Of a stretch of DNA of 5,453 bases, positions 1 through 5,453 are shown in pieces. The notes below the pieces were generated by a model. The model saw only the letters and a list, made by a program, of their open reading frames with translations, made no database searches and had not been told where the DNA came from. The stretch's first letter is position 1, and each line of letters begins with the position of its first letter. This DNA is from Maribacter sp. Lineage in GTDB: Bacteria; Bacteroidota; Bacteroidia; Flavobacteriales; Flavobacteriaceae. Made by a program: the position numbers and the translations under genes. The DNA is taken from assembly GCA_030730545.1 (NCBI GenBank), contig JANQUX010000258.1, positions 1 to 5,453 of the forward strand, given 5' to 3'.

Positions 1-293
1 ACAACACCGTAACAGCTACGTTGCCTTTGGGTCATGCAGACGGTATAGGTAGAGAATATGGTCATGGAAAAACATACGTAAGTATACATGGAAAATTAGC
101 TCCAATTATTGGAAATGTTTGTATGGATATGATCATGGTCGATGTCACCAATATTGAATGTGAAGAAGGGGATGAAGTAGAAATTTTTGGAAAAAATATC
201 TCTGCAAACGAATTTGCGGAAACAGCACAAACCATAACCTATGAAATACTTACGGGACTTTCTCAACGTGTAAGGCGAATTTTAATCTATTGA
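1..293 (+). CDS. alr: Alanine racemase, C-terminal part (5' end outside window)
   Basis: This is the C-terminal beta-domain of a PLP-dependent alanine racemase, which interconverts L- and D-alanine in the cytoplasm to supply D-Ala for peptidoglycan. The frame is open from base 3 to the left edge, so the gene starts outside the window; the TTG at 21 is internal, not a start. Visible motifs are the PLGHADGIGR segment (24-56), the GNVCMD signature (111-128, Cys-Met-Asp near the active site of the partner subunit) and the TYEILTGLSQRV block (237-272). The tyrosine of that block (240-242) corresponds to the PLP-anchoring Tyr of the family. The catalytic base tyrosine (SYGxTY motif) would lie just upstream and cannot be checked. 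Where most homologues have GYADG, this one has GHADG. In some Bacteroidota Alr is fused behind a MurF domain; the window cannot tell whether that applies here. It stops with TGA, and no hairpin separates it from mscL. Confidence 0.93.
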   Translation, partial: NTVTATLPLGHADGIGREYGHGKTYVSIHGKLAPIIGNVCMDMIMVDVTNIECEEGDEVEIFGKNISANEFAETAQTITYEILTGLSQRVRRILIY

Positions 294-348
294 TTATGTT
301 AACATTTAATTAGGGTTTGATTTTTTTTAGTACATTGCCATACTTTAA
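290..348 (+). promoter_or_regulatory. Possible promoter region of mscL
   Basis: The 85-nt gap between alr and mscL contains two imperfect versions of the Bacteroidota promoter (TTG-N19-TAnnTTTG). One has TTG at 290-292 and TA-ggg-TTTG at 311-319, with a spacer of 18 and one extra base in the -7 box. The other has TTG at 317-319 and TACTTTAA at 341-348, with a spacer of 21 and only a partial -7 box. Neither is convincing. Co-transcription with alr is equally possible because no terminator is seen in the gap. Confidence 0.25.
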
Positions 349-378
349 TAATTAACCATTAATTTAAATTTAGAACAC

Positions 379-780
379 ATGTTAAAAGAATTCAAGAATT
401 TTATTTTGACGGGTAACGTCATTGATTTTGCTGTAGCTGTTATTTTAGCCGGAGCAGTAGGATTAGTAGTAAACGGATTTGTTGCCGACATCATCATGCC
501 TATCGTAGGTCACTTCGCAGGTGGAGTTGATTTTGCAGATTTGAAATTAATCTTAGATGAAGCAGTTGTTGGTGCAGATGGCGTAATTGCTAAGCCAGAA
601 AATGCTATCCGTTGGGGTGCATGGGTAAACGCTATTGTAAACCTTCTTATTGTTGGATTTGTAATGTTCATCATCGTTAAGGCTTACAACAAAACAAAAA
701 CTCCTCCAGCTCCAGAAGCTCCAGCAGGACCAACTGCTGAAGAATTATTGACTGAGATTAGAGATGCTTTAAAAAAGTAA
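379..780 (+). CDS. mscL: Large-conductance mechanosensitive channel MscL
   Basis: MscL is a homopentameric inner-membrane channel that opens under high membrane tension and releases solutes during hypo-osmotic shock. The 133-residue length matches the family (E. coli 136). The N-terminal amphipathic segment MLKEFKNFILTGN leads into TM1 (about residues 14-42), which carries FAVAVILAGAVG and ends in the highly conserved VADIIMP (35-41). A periplasmic loop follows (about 43-75), then TM2 (about 76-100, rich in Ile/Val/Phe), a Pro/Ala-rich linker (about 108-118) and the cytoplasmic C-terminal helix EELLTEIRDALKK, almost identical to that of E. coli. By my alignment (offset 2), the E. coli constriction residues L19, G22 and V23 become F17, A20 and V21, and G26 becomes A24. 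The ATG at 379 gives exactly the expected N-terminus. There is no Shine-Dalgarno sequence, which is normal for Bacteroidota. It stands between alr and asd and is closed by the terminator at 834-878. Confidence 0.97.
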   Translation: MLKEFKNFILTGNVIDFAVAVILAGAVGLVVNGFVADIIMPIVGHFAGGVDFADLKLILDEAVVGADGVIAKPENAIRWGAWVNAIVNLLIVGFVMFIIVKAYNKTKTPPAPEAPAGPTAEELLTEIRDALKK

Positions 781-787
781 TAAAATA

Positions 788-820
788 CACCCTGTAATTG
801 GGGTACCGTTGCACTGCAAC
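788..820 (+). other. Two small inverted repeats in the mscL 3' region
   Basis: Between the mscL stop and its terminator lie two short dyads: ACCC/GGGT (789-792 with 801-804, 8-nt loop) and GTTGC-ACT-GCAAC (808-820, 5-bp stem, 3-nt loop). They have no T-tract and are too small to be terminators alone. They may be minor 3'-UTR structure or chance. Confidence 0.3.
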
Positions 821-833
821 TTATTTTAATTAA

Positions 834-878
834 AACCGTCAACTTTGTTACGCTAACATTGTTGACGGTTCTTTTTTT
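834..878 (+). terminator. Intrinsic terminator of mscL
   Basis: The arms AACCGTCAAC (834-843) and GTTGACGGTT (861-870) pair over 10 bp. Inside them, TGTTA (846-850) pairs with TAACA (854-858) around a CGC loop, after a small TT/TT mismatch. The hairpin is followed by C and seven T (872-878). The T-tract is on the + strand side only, so it terminates rightward transcription coming from mscL. Confidence 0.92.
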
Positions 879-906
879 ATTACACTTTCCTAATTACCTC
901 CAAACA

Positions 907-943
907 AACAATTGTTATATTTTAAACAATTTGTTATATTTTG
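907..943. repeat. Tandem AACAA(T)TTGTTATATTTT elements upstream of asd
   Basis: The 12-mer TTGTTATATTTT occurs exactly twice (912-923 and 931-942), 19 bp apart. Each copy is the right half of a dyad: AACAATTGTT (907-916, perfect palindrome) and AACAATTTGTT (925-935, palindrome with an odd centre). The pair lies about 20-55 bp upstream of the -33 box of the asd promoter. It could be a double operator or activator site, or a second promoter: TTG 912-914, 20-nt spacer, then TA-TAT-TTTG 935-943 with one extra base in the -7 box. AT-rich chance similarity is also possible. Confidence 0.5.
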
Positions 944-963
944 ATTATTCTTTTCTTTTTTAC

Positions 964-993
964 TTGCTCAAGTACCAGTATTACCTATTTTTG
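964..993 (+). promoter_or_regulatory. Bacteroidota-type promoter of asd
   Basis: TTG (964-966) is followed by exactly 19 nt and then TATTTTTG (986-993), a full match to the Bacteroidota sigma-ABfr consensus TTG-N19-TAnnTTTG (-33/-7). Transcription would begin near base 998-1001, giving a leader of about 17-20 nt before the asd ATG at 1018. It lies downstream of the mscL terminator, as expected for a separate transcription unit. Confidence 0.75.
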
Positions 994-1017
994 CCGCTTA
1001 ATAAAATTGTTTGACAA

Positions 1018-2007
1018 ATGAAAGTAGCTGTAATTGGTGCAACAGGCATGGTTGGCGAAGTAATGTTGAAAGTGTTGGCAGAACGTAATTTTCCGTTAAC
1101 GGAATTATTACTAGTTGCCTCTGAACGTTCTGTAGGTAAAAAGATGACCTATAAAGGAAAAGAACATACAATTATAGGCTTGGCAGATGCTGTAGCCGCA
1201 AGACCGAATATTGCCATATTTTCGGCAGGTGGTGATACCTCTTTAGAATGGGCTCCAAAATTTGCAGAGGTTGGTACTACTGTAGTAGACAACTCTTCTG
1301 CCTGGAGAATGGATCCTACCAAAAAATTGATCGTTCCCGAAATCAATGCTCACGAGCTTACTTCCGAAGATAAAATTATTGCAAATCCGAATTGCTCTAC
1401 GATACAATTGGTAATGGCACTATACCCATTGCACAAGAAATACAAAATGAAACGTGTTATTGTTTCTACCTATCAGTCGGTTTCTGGCACTGGGGTAAAA
1501 GCAGTTAAGCAACTAGAAAATGAAATCGCAGGTATACAAGGCGAAATGGCATACCCTTACCCAATTGGTAGAAATGCATTGCCTCATTGCGATGTTTTCA
1601 TGGAAAACGGATACACTAAAGAAGAAATGAAATTGGCGCGCGAACCTCAAAAAATATTAGATGATCGCACATTTTCAATTAGTGCTACGGCAGTTAGAAT
1701 ACCTACTGCTGGCGGACATTCAGAATCTGTAAACGTAGAGTTCGAAAATGATTTTGAGCTAAATGAAGTCCGTCGTCTCTTAAATGAAATGCCTGGTGTA
1801 ACCGTTCAAGACAACCCTGATACGAATACCTACCCAATGCCAATATACGCTCATGATAAAGATGAAGTTTTTGTTGGTCGTATACGTAGAGATGAAACGC
1901 AAAGAAATACCTTGAATATGTGGATCGTTGCCGATAACCTTAGAAAAGGTGCTGCGACAAACGCCGTTCAAATTTCTGAATACCTAGTAGAAAAAGGCTT
2001 AGTTTAA
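1018..2007 (+). CDS. asd: Aspartate-semialdehyde dehydrogenase
   Basis: Asd (EC 1.2.1.11) reduces L-aspartyl-4-phosphate to L-aspartate-4-semialdehyde with NADPH in the cytoplasm. This is the branch-point step to diaminopimelate/lysine, threonine, methionine and isoleucine. The protein is 329 residues, a normal length. The N-terminal Rossmann fold begins at once with KVAVIGATGMVG (2-13, dinucleotide-binding loop), which fixes the start at ATG 1018. The substrate-phosphate region DNSSAWRMD (91-99) and the catalytic cysteine motif ANPNCST (Cys126, codon 1393-1395) follow. The STYQSVSGTG block (150-159) supplies the glutamine (Q153). In the C-terminal domain the family's binding and catalytic residues appear as E209, R227 and H234 (in TAGGHSE). 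All key residues are present, so the enzyme should be active. It has its own promoter (964-993) and terminator (2028-2064), so it is probably monocistronic. The nearby alr also serves peptidoglycan precursor supply. Confidence 0.98.
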   Translation: MKVAVIGATGMVGEVMLKVLAERNFPLTELLLVASERSVGKKMTYKGKEHTIIGLADAVAARPNIAIFSAGGDTSLEWAPKFAEVGTTVVDNSSAWRMDPTKKLIVPEINAHELTSEDKIIANPNCSTIQLVMALYPLHKKYKMKRVIVSTYQSVSGTGVKAVKQLENEIAGIQGEMAYPYPIGRNALPHCDVFMENGYTKEEMKLAREPQKILDDRTFSISATAVRIPTAGGHSESVNVEFENDFELNEVRRLLNEMPGVTVQDNPDTNTYPMPIYAHDKDEVFVGRIRRDETQRNTLNMWIVADNLRKGAATNAVQISEYLVEKGLV

Positions 2008-2027
2008 TTTACACCCTTAACAACGTT

Positions 2028-2064
2028 AAAACCTTCAAAACTTAGCTGTTTTGAAGGTTTTTTT
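2028..2064 (+). terminator. Intrinsic terminator of asd
   Basis: The arms ACCTTCAAAAC (2031-2041) and GTTTTGAAGGT (2048-2058) form a perfect 11-bp stem with the 6-nt loop TTAGCT. Flanking A (2028-2030) and T (2059-2061) can extend it. The T-run 2058-2064 completes a rho-independent terminator. It starts 20 nt after the asd stop and ends only 28 nt before the next start codon. Confidence 0.92.
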
Positions 2065-2068
2065 ATGG

Positions 2069-2076
2069 TATTTTAG
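2069..2076 (+). promoter_or_regulatory. Possible -7 box for the prolyl oligopeptidase gene
   Basis: TATTTTAG matches TAnnTTTG except at one base and lies 16 nt before the ATG at 2093. No TTG is found at the proper distance: the nearest, 2051-2053, leaves a spacer of only 15 nt and lies inside the terminator hairpin. This is a weak call, made because any private promoter must fit in this narrow gap. Confidence 0.25.
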
Positions 2077-2092
2077 TGCAAACTGAACTCTC

Positions 2093-4249
2093 ATGAAAAA
2101 AATTCTAACAATATTATTCATCCTTACCCTTACTTTTTCCTCTAACGCACAATCTAAACCTGAACCTATTACTGTGAAATATCCTGTTACCGCAAAAGTT
2201 GATACTGTAGATACTTATTTTGGCACCGAAATTAAAGACCCCTATCGTTGGTTAGAAGATGATAGAAGTCCAGAAACAGAAGCTTGGGTAAAAGAACAGA
2301 ATAAGACCACCTTTGGTTATTTAGAACATGTTCCTTTTAGAAATGATCTAAAAAATCGTCTTGAAAAACTGTGGAATTATGAGAAACTAGGTTCTCCTTT
2401 TAAAAAAGGAGATTACACCTATTTCGTGAAAAATAACGGACTCCAAAATCAATACGTTGTATATAGAGCTAAAGGCGATGAGGAGCCCGAGATGTTTTTA
2501 GACCCAAATACCTTTTCTGAAGATGGCACTACATCTTTGGCGGGTTTGAGTTTTACTAAAGATGGTTCATTAGCAGCCTATCAAATTTCTGAAGGTGGTA
2601 GCGATTGGCGAAAAGCGATTATTATAAATGCAGAAACTAAAGAGATTGTCGAAGACACCTTGATTGATATAAAATTTAGCGGACTCTCTTGGAAAGGTAA
2701 AGAAGGTTTTTACTATTCTAGTTATGATAAACCAAAAGGTAGTGAGCTTTCTGCTAAAACAGATCAACACAAAGTATACTATCATAAATTAGGTATTCCC
2801 CAAAAAAATGATAAACTAATTTTTGGCGGTACTCCCCTAGAAAAGCATCGTTATATCGGTGCAAATGTTACCGAAGACAATAAGTATTTATTAATAAGTG
2901 CCTCTGTTTCTACTTCTGGCAACAAACTGTTTATTCAAAATTTAGAAGACCCCACCGGATTGCTAATCCCCATGGTCGAAGACACTGATTCTGATAACTA
3001 TGTTATTGATAACATCGGTTCTAAACTATATATCGTTACCGACAGAAATGCCCCGAACAAGAAAATAGTTACTGTTGATGCTGCTAACCCAGAAGCCAAA
3101 AATTGGGTAGATTTTATTCCGGAAACGGAGCATGTATTAAATCCGAATACTGGTGCTGGCTATTTCTTTACCGAATATATGGTCGACGCCATTTCTAAAG
3201 TAAATCAATATGATTATGATGGTAAACTAATTCGTGAAGTAAAATTACCTGGTATAGGTTCTGTTGGAGGATTTGGTGGAGAGAAAGATGATAAAGAGCT
3301 GTATTTCTCTTTTACCAATTACAATACTCCCGGTTCTACCTATAAATTTGATCCTGCAACCGGCGAATATGAACTGTACTGGAAGCCAGAAATAGATTTT
3401 AATCCTGCTGATTATACTTCTGAGCAAGTTTTCTATGCTTCTAAAGATGGCACCAAAGTACCTATGATTATCACGTATAAAAAGGGAACAGAATTAAATG
3501 GTAAAAACCCAACGATTCTTTACGCCTACGGCGGATTCAATGTAAGTTTAACTCCGTCATTTAGCATTGGTAATGCCGTTTGGATGGAACAAGGCGGAAT
3601 TTATGCGGTACCCAATTTACGTGGCGGTGGCGAATATGGTAAAAAATGGCATGATGCGGGTATCAAAACTAAAAAGCAAAATGTATTCGATGACTTTATA
3701 GCTGCTGCAGAATATTTGATAGACAACAAGTACACTTCAAAAGAGTTCTTAGCTATTCGCGGAGGTTCTAATGGCGGATTGCTAGTTGGCGCCACAATGA
3801 CACAAAGACCAGATTTAATGCAAGTAGCATTGCCCGCAGTTGGGGTTATGGATATGTTGCGCTATCATACATTTACGGCTGGCGCCGGATGGGCTTATGA
3901 TTATGGTACTGCAGAAGACGATGATGAAATGTTTCAGTACTTAAAAGGATATTCGCCTGTACATAATGTGAAAGCGGGTACAGCTTACCCTGCTACTTTA
4001 GTTACTACCGGTGATCATGATGACAGAGTAGTACCAGCACATAGTTTTAAGTTTGCTGCAGAATTACAAGAAAAACAAGAAGGCACGAACCCTACACTTA
4101 TTCGAATTGAAACCAACGCTGGTCATGGTGCAGGTACACCTGTTAGTAAAACCATTGAACAATTTGCAGATATTTTCGGCTTTACGCTATTCAATATGGG
4201 TTATACCGAATTGCCGAATAAAACGATTTTGAAAGATTTTAAGGAGTAA
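2093..4249 (+). CDS. Secreted prolyl oligopeptidase (peptidase family S9A)
   Basis: This serine endopeptidase cleaves short peptides after proline (EC 3.4.21.26 type). Residues 1-19 are a signal peptide (MKK, hydrophobic stretch [12 protein letters not shown], cleavage likely at SNA-Q), so it acts in the periplasm or outside, like the known Elizabethkingia/Flavobacterium enzyme. At 718 residues it has full family length. An N-terminal hydrolase part with DPYRWLEDD (49-57) is followed by the seven-bladed beta-propeller that gates access (about 75-430) and the alpha/beta-hydrolase domain (about 430-710). Visible key residues are the oxyanion tyrosine in YGGFN (Y479), the nucleophile in RGGSNGG (S559), the S1-pocket tryptophan (W600), the catalytic Asp in DHDDRVVP (D643) with substrate-binding R645, and the catalytic His in NAGHGAG (H678). 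The spacing matches the porcine enzyme (554/641/680) closely. No gap or frameshift was seen. The likely role is peptide breakdown for nutrition. The ATG at 2093 is chosen because it gives the signal peptide. Confidence 0.96.
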   Translation: MKKILTILFILTLTFSSNAQSKPEPITVKYPVTAKVDTVDTYFGTEIKDPYRWLEDDRSPETEAWVKEQNKTTFGYLEHVPFRNDLKNRLEKLWNYEKLGSPFKKGDYTYFVKNNGLQNQYVVYRAKGDEEPEMFLDPNTFSEDGTTSLAGLSFTKDGSLAAYQISEGGSDWRKAIIINAETKEIVEDTLIDIKFSGLSWKGKEGFYYSSYDKPKGSELSAKTDQHKVYYHKLGIPQKNDKLIFGGTPLEKHRYIGANVTEDNKYLLISASVSTSGNKLFIQNLEDPTGLLIPMVEDTDSDNYVIDNIGSKLYIVTDRNAPNKKIVTVDAANPEAKNWVDFIPETEHVLNPNTGAGYFFTEYMVDAISKVNQYDYDGKLIREVKLPGIGSVGGFGGEKDDKELYFSFTNYNTPGSTYKFDPATGEYELYWKPEIDFNPADYTSEQVFYASKDGTKVPMIITYKKGTELNGKNPTILYAYGGFNVSLTPSFSIGNAVWMEQGGIYAVPNLRGGGEYGKKWHDAGIKTKKQNVFDDFIAAAEYLIDNKYTSKEFLAIRGGSNGGLLVGATMTQRPDLMQVALPAVGVMDMLRYHTFTAGAGWAYDYGTAEDDDEMFQYLKGYSPVHNVKAGTAYPATLVTTGDHDDRVVPAHSFKFAAELQEKQEGTNPTLIRIETNAGHGAGTPVSKTIEQFADIFGFTLFNMGYTELPNKTILKDFKE

Positions 4250-4272
4250 TTACACTCTTAAATCAATAAATT

Positions 4273-4314
4273 ATTGAAAAATCCGTTTCAAATTGGAACG
4301 GATTTTTCAATTTT
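4273..4314 (+). terminator. Long symmetric terminator after the peptidase gene
   Basis: Arms 4273-4290 and 4294-4311 pair over about 18 bp (core TTGAAAAATCCGTTT with its complement, one G-T wobble) around a 3-nt loop. Because the stem itself reads AAAAATCCG...CGGATTTTT, a T-run follows the G/C core on both strands, so it could work in both directions. On the + strand it ends ...CAATTTT (to 4314). It begins 23 nt after the peptidase stop. Confidence 0.85.
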
Positions 4315-4334
4315 ACAGTCCTAAGTATAAAAGC

Positions 4335-5324
4335 ATGTTAAGAGTAGAGAATCTTTCATTTTCTTATGATAAACTTCCCGTTTTATCGGGCATCGATTTA
4401 CGTATTCAACGTGGTGAACATGTCGCTATTATTGGCGAAAGCGGATGCGGCAAAAGCACCCTGTTAAAACTCATGTATGGGTTAATGGATTTGGAGCAAG
4501 GTGAAATTTTCTGGGAAGATGAGCAAATTTTGGGTCCGGCGTACAACTTGGTTCCTGGTGCTCCTTTTATGAAATACCTTTCTCAAGACTTTGACTTAAT
4601 GCCCTTCATTACAGTTTCTGAAAATATTAGCCAGTATCTTTCTGTTTTTTATCCCGAAGAATTAAAAGAAAGAACACAAGAGCTATTAGAAATGATAGAG
4701 CTGACAGCATTTGCAAATACAAAAGTTAAAACACTAAGTGGTGGTCAACAACAACGTGTTGCCTTGGCTAGAGTTTTGGCACAAAAGCCCGAAGTTTTAC
4801 TTTTAGATGAACCTTTTGGTCATATAGATAATTTTCTTAAAAATAGCTTGCGTCGTAATATTTTCAATTATCTAAAAGAGAATCTTATTACCACCATTGT
4901 TGCAACCCACGATGTAAACGATGTTTTACCATTTGCCGATCGTGCAGTCGTATTACGTGATAAAGAAATAATTGCAAGGGCAAGACCAATGGAGCTTTAT
5001 AAGAACCCTAAAAGTTTATACGTGGCATCCCTTTTTGGCGAGGCGAGCATGATTTCAATCGATGTGCTAAAAACCTATGCGAATACCAAAAGGAAAATCA
5101 TAGTTTATGCCCATGAGTTTAGAGTTTCACCTTCATCAGGCTTTGCTGTTACCGTAGAAAAAGCATACCCAATGGGCAGCCACTACCTAACAGAAAGTAA
5201 GAGTGATGATGATGAAACCATCTTTTTCAATGCAGATAAATTATACCCAAAGGGGAAAGAATTGTTTTTGAATGTGGCTATTGAAACTATCAATCAGCGC
5301 ATACAAGAAGCTGCTCCAAATTAA
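4335..5324 (+). CDS. ABC transporter ATP-binding protein, PotA/FbpC/CysA-like
   Basis: This is the cytoplasmic ATPase subunit of an ABC transporter, 329 residues from ATG 4335. The open frame extends to a TTG at 4293, but that start lies in the terminator hairpin. Starting at MLRVENLSFSYDK gives the normal ABC N-terminus, so I prefer 4335. Motifs in order are Walker A GESGCGKST (34-42), Q-loop LSQDFDLMP (Q84), signature LSGGQQQRVALAR (134-146), Walker B VLLLDEP (154-160), a D-loop reading GHIDN where SALD is common, and the switch histidine in ATHD (H192). After the NPKSLYVASLFG linker (224-235), residues about 236-315 resemble the TOBE regulatory domain of iron, polyamine, sulfate and sugar importers, with an acidic SKSDDDE loop (288-294). 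No permease or binding protein is in the window, so the substrate is unknown. It is followed 14 nt later by arfB, probably in one operon. Confidence 0.92.
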   Translation: MLRVENLSFSYDKLPVLSGIDLRIQRGEHVAIIGESGCGKSTLLKLMYGLMDLEQGEIFWEDEQILGPAYNLVPGAPFMKYLSQDFDLMPFITVSENISQYLSVFYPEELKERTQELLEMIELTAFANTKVKTLSGGQQQRVALARVLAQKPEVLLLDEPFGHIDNFLKNSLRRNIFNYLKENLITTIVATHDVNDVLPFADRAVVLRDKEIIARARPMELYKNPKSLYVASLFGEASMISIDVLKTYANTKRKIIVYAHEFRVSPSSGFAVTVEKAYPMGSHYLTESKSDDDETIFFNADKLYPKGKELFLNVAIETINQRIQEAAPN

Positions 5325-5338
5325 TTTAAAAGCGTGTT

Positions 5339-5453
5339 GTGAACCAAGAACAGATTCTTACCGAGTTACAGTTTAAAGCCATTAGAAGTAGTGGTCCTGG
5401 TGGTCAGCATGCAAATAAAGTGTCTTCTAAAGTTGAGCTTTCTTTTCATATTG
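5339..5453 (+). CDS. arfB: Ribosome-rescue peptidyl-tRNA hydrolase ArfB/YaeJ, N-terminal part (3' end outside window)
   Basis: ArfB enters the empty A site of ribosomes stalled on truncated mRNA and hydrolyses the peptidyl-tRNA through a GGQ motif, freeing the ribosome. The first 38 codons are visible and end at the window edge. They carry the release-factor-like block AIRSSGPGGQHANKVSSK (residues 14-31), with the catalytic GGQ at 21-23, followed by VELSFHI. This is close to E. coli ArfB (AIRAQGAGGQHVNKTS...HLRFDI). The very short segment before GGQ fits ArfB and excludes the much longer class I release factors RF1/RF2. The start is GTG at 5339: an in-frame TAA lies at 5327-5329 and no other start codon occurs between it and the motif. 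The 14-nt distance to the ATPase stop suggests co-transcription. The basic C-terminal tail that binds the mRNA channel is beyond the edge. Confidence 0.9.
   Translation, partial: MNQEQILTELQFKAIRSSGPGGQHANKVSSKVELSFHI

Noticed and set aside
21..293. TTG at 21 as the start of a separate 90-residue gene
   Set aside because: The frame is open upstream to the window edge and the sequence is the C-terminal domain of alanine racemase; position 21 is internal.
781..1017. A possible small gene or riboswitch in the 237-nt mscL-asd gap
   Set aside because: No convincing small open frame was seen, and the terminator and asd promoter explain most of the gap. A lysine riboswitch would need a far longer structured leader than the roughly 20 nt predicted before asd.
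1149..1346. Minus-strand open frame of 65 codons inside asd
   Set aside because: It is a shadow of the well-supported asd frame, with no recognisable motif or own context.
1780..1971. Minus-strand open frame of 63 codons inside the 3' part of asd
   Set aside because: Opposite-strand shadow of a conserved coding region; no domain features.
2570..3795. Three minus-strand open frames (2570-2785, 3245-3427, 3601-3795) inside the peptidase gene
   Set aside because: All lie within the intact S9A peptidase frame and have no protein-like motifs of their own.
5334..5342. GTG at 5334 as the arfB start
   Set aside because: It reads GTG TTG TGA, an immediate stop in a different frame; only GTG 5339 leads into the GGQ domain.

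Overview
The window looks like an ordinary chromosomal segment of a marine-type Flavobacteriaceae (Bacteroidota) genome. The evidence is AT-rich DNA, start codons without Shine-Dalgarno sequences, a textbook Bacteroidota promoter (TTG-N19-TAnnTTTG) before asd, a secreted S9A prolyl oligopeptidase of the Flavobacterium/Elizabethkingia kind, and flavobacterial-style MscL and alanine racemase sequences. I cannot name the genus. No mobile element, CRISPR array, tRNA or rRNA was seen.

All six genes read left to right. (1) 1-293 is the C-terminal third of alanine racemase, cut by the window edge. (2) 379-780 is mscL, the large-conductance mechanosensitive channel, followed by a strong intrinsic terminator (834-878). 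(3) 1018-2007 is asd, aspartate-semialdehyde dehydrogenase. It is preceded by the well-formed promoter (964-993) and, further upstream, by two tandem copies of an AACAA(T)TTGTTATATTTT element. It ends at an intrinsic terminator (2028-2064). (4) 2093-4249 is a signal-peptide-bearing prolyl oligopeptidase with an intact Ser-Asp-His triad, followed by a long symmetric hairpin terminator (4273-4314). (5) 4335-5324 is an ABC ATPase of the PotA/FbpC/CysA import type with a TOBE-like C-terminal domain, and no permease is visible. (6) 5339-5453 is the first 38 codons of an ArfB/YaeJ-type ribosome-rescue peptidyl-tRNA hydrolase, which starts at GTG 14 nt after the ATPase and runs off the right edge.

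Functionally, alr (D-alanine) and asd (entry to diaminopimelate/lysine, threonine and methionine) both feed peptidoglycan precursor synthesis, and mscL between them protects the same envelope from osmotic burst. The peptidase, ATPase and ArfB are not obviously connected to that theme. mscL, asd and the peptidase each end in their own hairpin terminator, so most units are probably monocistronic; the ATPase and arfB form the likeliest two-gene operon.

I did not find evidence of a new biological system. The points most worth checking are the tandem dyad elements upstream of the asd promoter, the very tight terminator-to-start spacing before the peptidase, the start site of the ATPase, and the orphan ATPase-arfB pairing.
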